The notes beneath the pieces were generated by a model. The model did no database searches and was not told the DNA's origin. It was given only the letters and a program-made list of their open reading frames with translations. Shown here piece after piece: positions 6,609 to 14,332 of a stretch of 39,762 nt of DNA. The translations under genes were made by a program, and so were the position numbers. Numbering within the stretch: the first letter of the stretch is position 1; each line of letters starts with the position of its first letter. This DNA comes from Gp7-AA10 sp035636095 (GTDB lineage: Bacteria > Acidobacteriota > Thermoanaerobaculia > Gp7-AA8): positions 1 through 39,762 of the forward strand of contig DASPZU010000090.1 of NCBI GenBank assembly GCA_035636095.1. Direction: 5' to 3'.

Positions 6609-6840
6609 CACTTTCGCGTCGGATGCTCCATGGCAGATATTAACGGCGCGGAGGGAAGCTTCAGAACGCGATGGGTTTTGAAGCGAATGCGACACGGATG
6701 CTCCTTTGCAGATGTCAAAGTGTCGCAGTGCAACGAGAAGCAAGGGTTCTCGAGGCAAAGTCGGTTCGAATGCCCTTTGGTGGATGTTAACGGACCGAGG
6801 ACGGGCTCGCGAGACCAGAGATCGCGGGCCTTTTTATTTT
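6609..6840 (+). ncRNA. Candidate structured RNA: A-B-A-B-A tandem hairpins plus intrinsic terminator
   Basis: Hairpin type A occurs three times: stems 6611-6620/6645-6654 (10 bp, three GU), 6688-6695/6720-6727 (8 bp, all Watson-Crick) and 6761-6767/6792-6798 (7 bp, one GU). Each encloses a loop of exactly 24 nt that begins GGATGCTCC, GGATGCTCC or GAATGCCCT and ends GATATTAAC, GATGTCAAA or GATGTTAAC. The stem sequences differ completely, so pairing is kept while sequence changes. Between them are B hairpins: 6658-6667/6675-6684 (10 bp, loop GCGATGG) and 6734-6739/6747-6752 (6 bp, loop GCAAGGG). The array ends in the terminator at 6804-6840. No protein frame fits. I do not recognise the family; repeated GGA in loops allows, but does not prove, a CsrA/RsmA-titrating role. 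Confidence 0.6.
6804..6840 (+). terminator. Intrinsic terminator of the tandem-hairpin RNA
   Basis: GGCTCGCGA (6804-6812) pairs with TCGCGGGCC (6822-6830), 9 bp with one GU and a 9-nt loop, followed by TTTTTATTTT (6831-6840). It lies 377 bases after the ppa stop and 17 before the next gene, so it fits a separate transcript better than a ppa 3' end. Confidence 0.85.
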
Positions 6841-6856
6841 CGGGCACAATGCGCGC

Positions 6857-7528
6857 GTGACCACGCGCGTCTTCCTCATCCGTCACGGCGCCACCGAGCT
6901 CTCTGCTGAAGATCGCTTCGCCGGTGCGGTCGACGTTCTCCTCTCCGAGGCCGGCCGCGATCAGGCCCGCCGCCTCGGCTCGCGGCTGGCGCAGGAAAAA
7001 ATCGCCGTCGCTTATGCCAGCCCGATGCAGCGGACCATCGAGACCGCGCGCCTGGTCGTCCAGCCCCACGGTGTCGCGGTCACACCGGTGGACGGCATTC
7101 GCGAGATCGCCCACGGGCGGTGGGAGGGGATGAAGCGCGATGAAGTCGAGCGTGAATTTCCGCAGGAGTACAACCGATACGAACACGATCCGTTCTCATT
7201 CGCACCGGTCGGCGGAGAGAGCGGATTGCAGGTCACCGCGCGCGCCCTCCCGGCGCTGCTCAAGATCGTCGAAGACCATTGCGACCAGCGCATCGTCATC
7301 GTTTCGCACAAAGCGACCATCCGGCTTCTTCTCAGCTCACTGCTCGGATTCGACCCGAGGAAGTATCGCGATCGTCTCGATCAGTCGCCGTGCGCGCTCA
7401 ACATCCTGGACTTCAAAGACGTCGCGCACGCCCGCCTGACGCTCTTCAACGATACGTCGCACTACACCGTCGACGTTCCGGAGGTGCCCCACAACCGGCT
7501 CTCAAAAGTCTGGAATCAGCGCACCTGA
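6857..7528 (+). CDS. Histidine phosphatase family protein (phosphoglycerate mutase-like)
   Basis: The 223-residue product has the RHG core at residues 9-11 (H10 is the phospho-acceptor), R59 in the SPMQRT motif, GRWEG near 87 and the second catalytic His in SHKATIR (H151). This is the cofactor-dependent mutase/acid phosphatase fold. The sequence alone cannot separate a broad-specificity phosphatase such as an alpha-ribazole or phosphosugar phosphatase from a mutase. The start is GTG at 6857; an ATG at 6849 is out of frame and stops at once. No good SD is visible, and the gene begins only 17 bases after the upstream terminator. It converges on the Ig-repeat gene with a 13-base overlap. Confidence 0.85.
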   Translation: MTTRVFLIRHGATELSAEDRFAGAVDVLLSEAGRDQARRLGSRLAQEKIAVAYASPMQRTIETARLVVQPHGVAVTPVDGIREIAHGRWEGMKRDEVEREFPQEYNRYEHDPFSFAPVGGESGLQVTARALPALLKIVEDHCDQRIVIVSHKATIRLLLSSLLGFDPRKYRDRLDQSPCALNILDFKDVAHARLTLFNDTSHYTVDVPEVPHNRLSKVWNQRT

Positions 7529-9045
7529 AAAACGGCACCGGCCAGCAGCGGATCGCTGGTGTAGTAGACGCGGAGATTGTGGCCCTTGTCGTTCAACTGA
7601 ATCGAGTTGATCCGCCACGTGCCGCGGGCGGCGTGGGCATCGAGCTGGATCCGTCCCATGAAGGTATTCGGATCGCCTGTCTGTTGCATGGGAAAGAAGC
7701 CGCCACTGCCCGTCCCCGGGCCGATGAACTGTCCGCTGACGCCCGCCACGCCGCAGTTGTCATCGGTGGCAATGACCGTCACCACGACCGTGGTTGCACC
7801 GCGTGAGACATCGACGTCCCGGCTGTCGAGCGTGACCGACTGGAGGACCGGCGGCGTGTTGTCGCAGGCGTCACCGCTGATGCTGATCTTCACGGCCTGC
7901 ACCAGTGGATTGTCGGCGCGAAAGGTCGCGAGATTGTTGGCCTTGTCCTGCAGAGTCACCTGTTCGAGCTGCCAGTCGCCGCAATCGATACACGTCGGAA
8001 CGTTCAGATCGCAGCGCCACACATCGCCTTCGGTGCGCTGACATCCCGCTCCGACGCGCGCAAGCTTGGTGGGACTCTGGAAAACCGCGCTGACCAGATT
8101 GACGCCCGACTTGTCATCGGTCGCTTCGATGAAGATGGCATCTTTCTCGCCGCCGCGGACCGCGCGCTTCTCGACCCAGATGTTCTTGAGCGTCGGCGGC
8201 GTCGAATCGGAATTTGAGGAGACGACGTTAAGCACGGCACTCTGGGGAACAGTGCCCTGCGCAAAGCTCAGCGTCACGGAGTTGCTGGCGTTGTCGCTCA
8301 TGTTCAGAAAACTGACCCGCCACAGCCCAGCCTCGGCATCTTTTGCGATGACGACGCGGCCGATGTAGCGATTCGAGTCGCCTTCGCGCTGCGTCGCGAA
8401 TCCTTGCAGCGCCTTTCCGGTCGGGCTGCTCATCGTTCCCGAGATTCCCCGAATGCCCGATAGATCATCAATGGCGGTGATCGCGACGGTGGCCTCTTCG
8501 CCGTCGTGGACTTGCCGCGGCATGAATTCGATCGCGATCAGTTGCGGCGGTGTGGTATCGGAATTCGGATCTTTCGGTGTCTCGTGCTCCGGCTGTTTCA
8601 GCGAACTCCCCTGGGATTGCGCCGACGTCTGGGGCGGGGGCGTGGTTGGGACAGGCGGCGGGGGTTTCGAGGGCGTGAGCGCTTTCACGATCGGCGAGAG
8701 TACGCGCGAAATCGCAGATTGATGCGGCGGCGCAGAGGCGTTCGGGGATGGCGAAACGCGGTGCACCGGCTTGGGAGGCTGGCCGTCTTTCGGCTGCGCC
8801 GGCCCGGTTGAAGCCGGCGCTCCACGATTTGTCGTGCCGGTCGTTTTCTTCGTCGCCGGCTCGAGGGTCATCGTCTCGGCCGGCGACTGCAGGGGCGGGG
8901 GCGAAGAAGTCGTCGCCGTAGACGGGCTGGCCGTGGTCGTCTTCACGGGTTCGCGCATCTCGCGGCGCAATCGCGCGAACAGCACGATCACGAACACGAT
9001 CGTGAGGATCGTGAAGAAGATCGGAAGGAAGCGAGAGCGGCGCAT
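7516..9045 (-). CDS. Membrane-anchored protein with Pro/Thr/Ser-rich linker and Ig-like repeats
   Basis: The 509-residue product starts MRRSRFLPIF with one hydrophobic segment (about 5-24) followed by Arg-rich RLRREMR, fitting an N-terminal anchor or signal. Residues ~30-165 are a low-complexity Pro/Thr/Ser/Lys linker. Three related beta domains follow, each opened by a TPPxL motif (TTPPQLIAI near 176, STPPTLKNI near 287, NTPPVLQSV near 401) and holding a DD-SG or DDNCG turn, as in bacterial Ig-like domains. Six cysteines in the later domains suggest disulfides outside the cytoplasm. I chose ATG 9045 because the frame upstream is only the translated GATGAGG repeat. Function unknown; probably surface or periplasmic. 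Confidence 0.65.
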   Translation of the reverse strand: MRRSRFLPIFFTILTIVFVIVLFARLRREMREPVKTTTASPSTATTSSPPPLQSPAETMTLEPATKKTTGTTNRGAPASTGPAQPKDGQPPKPVHRVSPSPNASAPPHQSAISRVLSPIVKALTPSKPPPPVPTTPPPQTSAQSQGSSLKQPEHETPKDPNSDTTPPQLIAIEFMPRQVHDGEEATVAITAIDDLSGIRGISGTMSSPTGKALQGFATQREGDSNRYIGRVVIAKDAEAGLWRVSFLNMSDNASNSVTLSFAQGTVPQSAVLNVVSSNSDSTPPTLKNIWVEKRAVRGGEKDAIFIEATDDKSGVNLVSAVFQSPTKLARVGAGCQRTEGDVWRCDLNVPTCIDCGDWQLEQVTLQDKANNLATFRADNPLVQAVKISISGDACDNTPPVLQSVTLDSRDVDVSRGATTVVVTVIATDDNCGVAGVSGQFIGPGTGSGGFFPMQQTGDPNTFMGRIQLDAHAARGTWRINSIQLNDKGHNLRVYYTSDPLLAGAVFQVR

Positions 9046-9061
9046 GTCAGAGGGATGAATG

Positions 9062-9130
9062 ATGAGGGATGAGGGATGCAATCATCAATTCGTGCAATTC
9101 AGCCCTCATCCCTCAGCCCTCATCCCTCAT
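9062..9130. repeat. GATGAGG-type hairpin repeat, copy 1
   Basis: ATGAGGGATGAGGG (9062-9075) is the exact reverse complement of 9117-9130, a 14-bp stem. The right side, 9098-9127, is identical over 30 nt to 35888-35917 in the trpB/trpA junction; it reads TTCAGCCCTCATCCC followed by TCAGCCCTCATCCCT. It fills the space between the divergent Ig-repeat and aldo/keto reductase genes and ends 9 bases before the reductase start. Confidence 0.8.
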
Positions 9131-9139
9131 TATTGCGCG

Positions 9140-10108
9140 ATGCAATACGTCAATCTCGGAAAAACCGGCCTCCGCGTCTCGCGCCTGTGCCTCGGAACAA
9201 TGACCTACGGCTCGAAGAGCTGGCGTCCCTGGGTTTTAGACGAGGAGGCAGCGCGGTCGTTCTTCAAGCGCGCCATCGAGACGGGCATCAACTTCTTCGA
9301 TACCGCCGACATGTATTCGGTCGGCATGTCGGAAACCATCGTTGGCCGCGCATTGCGCGAGTTCAGCCGACGGGACGACGTCGTGATCGCCACCAAGGTT
9401 TTCTATCCGATGGGCCCTGGGCCCAACGATCGGGGATTGTCGCGAAAGCACATCATGCTGGCCATCGAAGCTTCGCTCCGCCGCCTGGCGACCGACTATG
9501 TCGATCTCTATCAGATCCATCGCCTCGATCCCGAGACTCCGATCGAAGAGACGCTGGAAGCGTTGCACGATGTCGTGAAGTCCGGCAAAGCGCAGTACGT
9601 TGGCGCATCGAGCATGTTCGCGTGGCAGTTCGCGAAGATGCTGCATATCGCGGAGTCGAACCGCTGGACGGGATTCGTGTCGATGCAGAATCACTACAAC
9701 CTGATCTATCGCGAGGAAGAGCGCGAAATGATTCCGCTCTGCATCGACCAGGGAATGGCGGTGATTCCATGGAGCCCTCTCGCGCGGGGGTTTCTGGCGG
9801 GAAATCGGAGTCGAGCGACTGAACGGGCGAAGACCGACGATATCGCGCAGGGCTTCTACGTCGCCGAATCGGATTCTACGATTGCCGATCGCGTCGCAGA
9901 GCTCGCCAGGAAGCGCGGCGTCGGTGCGGCGCAAATCGCACTGGCATGGATCCTCCACAAACCCGGCGTCACCGCGCCGATCGTGGGCGCTTCGAAAATC
10001 GAGCAGCTCGATCAATCGGTGGCAGCGCTCGACATCAAGTTAAGCGAGACGGAGATGAAGTTCCTCGAGGAGCCCTACCAACCCCATCCCGTGTTGGGCC
10101 ACAAGTAG
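9140..10108 (+). CDS. Aldo/keto reductase
   Basis: The 322-residue NADPH-dependent oxidoreductase is of the aldo/keto reductase (alpha/beta barrel) family, close to the YghZ/YajO or Kv-beta-like group. The catalytic tetrad is visible: D54 and Y59 in FFDTADMY, K86 in ATKVF and H127 in YQIHRLD. VIPWSPLARGFLAG near 226 and the C-terminal IVGASKIEQLDQ cofactor-binding motif are typical. The real start is ATG 9140 (MQYVNLGKTGL); the longer frame upstream reads through the hairpin repeat. The gene abuts the M3 peptidase gene tail to tail without spacer. Physiological substrate unknown. Confidence 0.9.
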   Translation: MQYVNLGKTGLRVSRLCLGTMTYGSKSWRPWVLDEEAARSFFKRAIETGINFFDTADMYSVGMSETIVGRALREFSRRDDVVIATKVFYPMGPGPNDRGLSRKHIMLAIEASLRRLATDYVDLYQIHRLDPETPIEETLEALHDVVKSGKAQYVGASSMFAWQFAKMLHIAESNRWTGFVSMQNHYNLIYREEEREMIPLCIDQGMAVIPWSPLARGFLAGNRSRATERAKTDDIAQGFYVAESDSTIADRVAELARKRGVGAAQIALAWILHKPGVTAPIVGASKIEQLDQSVAALDIKLSETEMKFLEEPYQPHPVLGHK

Positions 10109-11983
10109 TCACTCCCCTCGAATCTCCTGAAAAAAGGCCTCGCTGGAAACCGGGCGGCCGAGGAAGCGTTCGACGAGGTCGCGGGCGGGTTCTTCGCTGC
10201 CGCGGCTGAGGATCAGATCGCGGAAGCGGCGGCCGGTCGATGTGTTCATCAGATCCGTGCCGAATGCGGCGATGAGATCGAGCGCGATGACCTTCGCCCA
10301 CATGTAGCCGTAGTAGCCGGCGGCGTATCCGCTGGCGATATGTTCGAAGGTGCCGGGAAATGATGTCCCCTCGACGTGGCCCATCGGCGTCCCGGCTTCC
10401 ATTTTCTTCCAGACCTCGAGACATTGGCCGGGCTCCGCGCTGGAGAGCGTCATGTCATACGCGGCGTAGAGATGTTGCCGGCCGTAATCAATTCCGCTCC
10501 CGAATTTCCTGGCCGCGCGAATGCGATTTACCAGTGGGGCGTCGATGGTCGGGCAGTCGGCGCAATGCTGACGAAGAACCGACAGACTCTCCATGCGGTT
10601 CCCCCACTCCTCGTACATCTGCGACGGCGCCTCGACGAAATCGCGTTCGACGCTCGTGCCGGAGTGCTGGTTGTACTCCGTCTGCGAGAGAACGCCGTGC
10701 ATCACGTGGCCGAATTCGTGGAGCAGCGTTTCGAGCTCGTTGTGGGTCAGACCCTCGCGATTGAAATTCGTCACCAGCACGCTGATCGGCTTGCGGCCGG
10801 CCCCGCGGCTCACTCCGCGCACGGGCCATGCGGCAGCGTGCTTGTACTTGTCAGGACGCGGATAGAGATCGAGATAGACGCCGCCGACGAATGCGCCGCT
10901 GCCGGCGTCCTTGACATCGAGATACAGCACGTCCTCATGCCAGAGGGGGACGTTCGCTTCTTCGAATCGAACGCCGTACAGCCGCTCGGTGATGTCGAGC
11001 ATCCAGTGCAGCGTCGGAACGGTGGGAAAGTACGCCCGCAGCGCTTCCTGATCGACGGCGTACCGTTGCTCGCGAAGCCGTTCGCGGTAGTACAGCATGT
11101 CCCAGCGCTCGATCTTCGACTTTCCCGCGATGTGCCGCAATTGCTCGAGATCGCGCAGTTCGGCCTCTGTCACCGCGCTTTTCACTTCGTCGAGAAATCG
11201 CGTGACGGTTTCGGGATTCTCGACCATGCGCCGCTTTGTCACATAGTGCGCGAAGCTCGGAACGCCGTAGAGCTCCGCGATTTCTCTTCGCAGCGTGACG
11301 ATTTCGTTGAGGATCTCCATATTCCGCGGCGTGCCGCGGTTGGTGTTGGCGATGTAGTAACGCTTGCGCCCCGGCTCACTGGCCGAGTTCATCATGAATG
11401 GGACGTAGTCGGGATAGTCGAATCCGACCACGATGTTCCCTTCACCGTCTTTTGGAACGCGATCGAGATACGACTTCGGAAGGCCGGCGCACTCTTCGGG
11501 CGTGAAACGGAGCACCGTTTTGTTTTCGCGGATGTTTTTCGCGAATTCCTGGGAGAGCTCGGTCAGGCGTTCCGAGATTTGGCGGAATCGATCGCGCTTC
11601 TCGGGGGAAAGCGCAACGCCGCTGTCCTCGAACGATTCGAGCAAATCCTTCTGCAGCTGTTTCTGCGCGCTGTTCGCGGGAATGACATTCTCGACCCTCT
11701 GGAACAACTTCTCGTTCTGAAAAACCTCGGTCATGAACGCCGATTCGGCGACCAGCGCGCGATCGGCAGCATCGCGCACGGCCGCCTCGGGATGCACGCT
11801 GTTGAGAAGCGAGATCGGACCGAAGGCATCCTCGAGAAGGATGGCGGTGTGGTCCCACATCTCGAGGACCGATTTGCTCTCGGCCGTTTCGATCGCTTCC
11901 AGGCGCCGCAGCGCTTCGCTGAGCGCCGCTGCAGCGGTGCCATCGACATCGTCTGCGGTTAGAATTGGAATGGTGGCACGCAC
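10109..11983 (-). CDS. M3 family zinc metallopeptidase (thimet oligopeptidase/oligopeptidase A-like)
   Basis: The 624-residue product carries HEFGH at about residues 422-426, the HExxH zinc site of M3 peptidases, followed by GTSVERDFVEAPSQM, which holds the third zinc ligand Glu. FDYPDYVPFM near 187, the GGVYLDLYPR stretch near 360 and the C-terminal GYAAGYYGYMW signature fit the same family. Such enzymes clip short peptides, usually in the cytoplasm; no signal peptide is visible. The start taken is GTG 11983, which overlaps the divergent TPR gene start by 14 bases. That is unusual, and a start some residues further in is possible. Confidence 0.92.
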   Translation of the reverse strand: MRATIPILTADDVDGTAAAALSEALRRLEAIETAESKSVLEMWDHTAILLEDAFGPISLLNSVHPEAAVRDAADRALVAESAFMTEVFQNEKLFQRVENVIPANSAQKQLQKDLLESFEDSGVALSPEKRDRFRQISERLTELSQEFAKNIRENKTVLRFTPEECAGLPKSYLDRVPKDGEGNIVVGFDYPDYVPFMMNSASEPGRKRYYIANTNRGTPRNMEILNEIVTLRREIAELYGVPSFAHYVTKRRMVENPETVTRFLDEVKSAVTEAELRDLEQLRHIAGKSKIERWDMLYYRERLREQRYAVDQEALRAYFPTVPTLHWMLDITERLYGVRFEEANVPLWHEDVLYLDVKDAGSGAFVGGVYLDLYPRPDKYKHAAAWPVRGVSRGAGRKPISVLVTNFNREGLTHNELETLLHEFGHVMHGVLSQTEYNQHSGTSVERDFVEAPSQMYEEWGNRMESLSVLRQHCADCPTIDAPLVNRIRAARKFGSGIDYGRQHLYAAYDMTLSSAEPGQCLEVWKKMEAGTPMGHVEGTSFPGTFEHIASGYAAGYYGYMWAKVIALDLIAAFGTDLMNTSTGRRFRDLILSRGSEEPARDLVERFLGRPVSSEAFFQEIRGE

Positions 11984-12851
11984 GAGAAAGGTGGGAATTC
12001 TAGCGGTCTTCGCGCTGGGCGTGTGTGTCCTGGCATCGGCGCAGACGACGCTGCTCGATCAGGGACGCGCCGCCATGCAGCGCGGCGATTACGAAACGGC
12101 TGCCAATCTCTTCGAAAAAGCCGTCGCCCAGAATCCGAACAGTTCCGACGCGCACGAGCACCTGGCCGAGGCCTACGGATCGCTGGCGCAGAGAGCGAAT
12201 ATTTTCAAACAACCCAGCCTGGCATCCAAAACCCATCGCGAATTCGCGCATGCCGTGGAGCTTGACCCCAACAATCTCGACGCTCGCTGGGGACTCATCG
12301 AGTTCTTCATGATCGCGCCTGGAATCATGGGTGGCGACGAGAAAAAGGCGGTCCAGGAAGCCAACGAGATCAAGAAGCGCGATGCCATGCGAGGGCATCA
12401 GGCATTCGCCTTTATCTACGGTCGCCAGAAAAAGCCCGATCTGGCCCGGAAGGAATATGTCGATGCCGTCCGAGAGGAACCCAACTCACCGAAGTCGCAC
12501 TACTTGCTCGCGATTTCGTTTCTGCTTGCCGACAAAAACTACAAATCGGCGGCGGAAGAGTTCGAGATGGCCGTGAAGCTCGATCCGACCTTCATGCCGG
12601 GCTGGTTTCAGATCGGACATATGGCGGCGCTCAGCGGCGCGAATCTTCAACGCGGCGAGGAAGCGCTGCAGAAATACCTCGCCTACACGCCCAAGCAGGA
12701 CGAGCCGCAACACTATCGCGCCTATTTCTGGCTGGGCGGGATTTACGAAAGGCAGGGGAAGAGAGCCGAGGCGCGGCAGAGTTACGCCACCTCGCTGCGA
12801 ATCAATCCCCGCCAGCCTGATGTTGCGGAAGCTCTGAAGAAGATCTCGTGA
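11970..12851 (+). CDS. Secreted tetratricopeptide-repeat protein
   Basis: The 293-residue product begins with a signal peptide (MVARTRKVGILAVFALG, ending near ASA) followed by TPR units: LLDQGRAAMQRGDYETAANLFEKAV, then pairs near residues 60-100, 130-165, 170-205 and a last one ending GKRAEARQSYATSLRINP. TPR arrays bind partner proteins; there is no catalytic domain. ATG 11970 was chosen because the signal peptide starts there; GTG 11973 is an alternative. The start overlaps the divergent M3 peptidase start, and the 3' end overlaps the converging M23 peptidase gene by 50 bases. Partner unknown. Confidence 0.82.
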   Translation: MVARTRKVGILAVFALGVCVLASAQTTLLDQGRAAMQRGDYETAANLFEKAVAQNPNSSDAHEHLAEAYGSLAQRANIFKQPSLASKTHREFAHAVELDPNNLDARWGLIEFFMIAPGIMGGDEKKAVQEANEIKKRDAMRGHQAFAFIYGRQKKPDLARKEYVDAVREEPNSPKSHYLLAISFLLADKNYKSAAEEFEMAVKLDPTFMPGWFQIGHMAALSGANLQRGEEALQKYLAYTPKQDEPQHYRAYFWLGGIYERQGKRAEARQSYATSLRINPRQPDVAEALKKIS

Positions 12852-13407
12852 CACCGCGGGCGGTCAGGATCGGATAAGGATTGATCGGCTCGCCCTTCCA
12901 CCACTCTTTCGTCGGCGGCAAAATCGAGATCGCAAAATGCAAATGCGGCGAATTCCTGGGCGCATTGCCGGTCGATCCGACATATCCGATCACATCACCG
13001 CGACGGAGCATTTTCCCTTCCACCAGGCCCTCGGCATAGCCATCGAGATGCGCGTAGTAGTAGATCATCTCCTCGGCCGGATCCGTTTCGTAGATCGTGA
13101 TGCCGCCGGCTTTGCTCGTGAAGAGCTTGCGCACCTTTCCGTCGACCGCCGCCAGAACCGGCGTTCCGCGAGACGCCATGATGTCGAGCGCGCCGTGCAT
13201 GTGACCTGCGCGCGCGTCCGCGAAATTGTCCTTAAGACTCTCGACATGCACGCCCGCCACGGGAATGGTGATCGCGTCCGCCGCGATGATGTGCATCGTC
13301 GGAACCGCGGTTTTGGGTTTCGGAACATCGGCCGCCGTCCACGCAAGGGTGAAAAGGGCTGCACAGCCGAGCCCGGCAAGAATCCATTTTCTCATTGAGT
13401 TATTCAT
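12802..13407 (-). CDS. M23 family peptidase (LytM-type, envelope)
   Basis: The 201-residue product has a signal peptide or anchor (MRKWILAGLGCAALFTLAWT) and an M23 core: GHMHGALDI near 65 (the HxxxD zinc site), GTPVLAAVDGKV, YYYAHLDGY near 118, GDVIGYVGSTGNA and HLHF near 155 (the HxH ligand). These are the features of lysostaphin/LytM endopeptidases that cut peptidoglycan cross-bridges. I take ATG 13407; ATG 13395 gives four fewer residues and neither has a good SD. The frame runs further upstream only as antisense to fpg. Only 15 bases separate it from divergent fpg, and its end overlaps the TPR gene by 50 bases. Confidence 0.85.
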   Translation of the reverse strand: MNNSMRKWILAGLGCAALFTLAWTAADVPKPKTAVPTMHIIAADAITIPVAGVHVESLKDNFADARAGHMHGALDIMASRGTPVLAAVDGKVRKLFTSKAGGITIYETDPAEEMIYYYAHLDGYAEGLVEGKMLRRGDVIGYVGSTGNAPRNSPHLHFAISILPPTKEWWKGEPINPYPILTARGVTRSSSELPQHQAGGD

Positions 13408-13422
13408 AGTAATCAAGAACTG

Positions 13423-14304
13423 ATGCCGGAACTTCCCGATGTGACCGTTTATGTCGAGGCGCTGCAACAGCGCATTGTTGGTCAAACGCTTGAGCGCGTG
13501 AGACTTGCCAGCCCTTTCATCCTTCGCACGGTCGAGCCCGCTGTGACCGAATTTGAAGGAAAAGATGTCCTGGACGTACGACGAGTCGGAAAGCGCATCG
13601 TAATCGAAGTCGCAGGCGAATTGTTCATCGTCATTCACTTGATGATCGCGGGACGGTTCAAGTGGCTTCCGCCAGGCTCGAAGATTCCGGCGAAGCTCGG
13701 CTTGGCGGCGTTCGACTTTTCGAGCGGGACGCTGCTGCTGACCGAGGCAGGATCGAAGCGGAGGGCGTCACTGCATTTGGTACGCGGGGCGGAGGGCGTG
13801 AAGGCGCTCGATCCCGGCGGGGTCGAAGTGCTGGAGATCGACCTCGAGACTTTTCGGAGTCTTCTGACACGAGAACGCCACACGCTCAAGCGCACGCTCA
13901 CCGATCCGCATCTCTTCAGCGGCATCGGGAACGCGTACTCCGATGAGATTCTCCATCGCGCAAAGCTTTCGCCCGTCCAGATGTCGACCAATCTGACTGA
14001 TGACGAGATCGCGCGGCTCTTCGACGCGACGCGCACGACGCTCATCGATTGGATGGAGCGATTACGCGATGAGGCCGGCAGCGGTTTCCCTGAAAAGGTG
14101 ACCGCGTTTCGCGATGGGATGGCGGTGCACGGGCGGTACAACAAACCGTGTCCCGTCTGCGGCTCGCCGGTGCAGCGCATCGTCTATGCCGAAAACGAGA
14201 CGAACTACTGCGCCCGCTGCCAGACGGGGGGAAAGCTCCTGGCCGATCGGGCGCTGTCGCGTCTGCTGCACGGCGACTGGCCGAAGTCGATCGACGAGCT
14301 CTAA
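13423..14304 (+). CDS. mutM: Formamidopyrimidine-DNA glycosylase (Fpg/MutM) family protein
   Basis: The 293-residue product starts MPELPDV: after Met removal, Pro is the catalytic N-terminal amine and Glu follows, as in bifunctional Fpg/Nei glycosylases that excise oxidised bases. Further family marks are IVIHLMIAGRF near 67, the helix-two-turn-helix DPHLFSGIGNAYSDEIL near 160, and a C-terminal zinc finger with C243, C246, C263 and C266. TVY follows MPELPDV where most Fpg proteins have an acidic stretch, so this may be a divergent subfamily with altered specificity. It is followed 28 bases later by the sigma factor gene and may share its transcript. Confidence 0.88.
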   Translation: MPELPDVTVYVEALQQRIVGQTLERVRLASPFILRTVEPAVTEFEGKDVLDVRRVGKRIVIEVAGELFIVIHLMIAGRFKWLPPGSKIPAKLGLAAFDFSSGTLLLTEAGSKRRASLHLVRGAEGVKALDPGGVEVLEIDLETFRSLLTRERHTLKRTLTDPHLFSGIGNAYSDEILHRAKLSPVQMSTNLTDDEIARLFDATRTTLIDWMERLRDEAGSGFPEKVTAFRDGMAVHGRYNKPCPVCGSPVQRIVYAENETNYCARCQTGGKLLADRALSRLLHGDWPKSIDEL

Positions 14305-14332
14305 CTTTCCGAATTTGCCGGCGTCTACAGCC

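Noticed and set aside
6763..6776. TTCGAAT resembling a tRNA T-loop near 6766
   Set aside because: The flanking bases do not form a T-stem and no acceptor or anticodon arms exist; it belongs to hairpin A3.
6531..6860. Small frames on either strand across the hairpin array
   Set aside because: They show the array's period only because the DNA repeats; no SD and no protein-like composition. RNA structure explains the region better.
9062..9130. Possible CRISPR-like array at the heptamer repeats (also 35847-35917)
   Set aside because: Units are 7 nt, contiguous and facing an inverted copy; there are no unique spacers and no cas genes.
9059..9139. Upstream extension of the aldo/keto reductase frame
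   Set aside because: The extra residues are the translated GATGAGG repeat; family homology begins at MQYVNLG (9140).
10376..11962. Long open frame (about 528 codons) on the strand opposite the M3 peptidase gene
   Set aside because: It is antisense to a gene with full family motifs; the product is His/Arg-rich without domains, a GC-rich shadow.
13408..13638. N-terminal extension of the M23 peptidase frame
   Set aside because: It lies antisense to fpg and precedes a clear signal peptide, so it is not coding.
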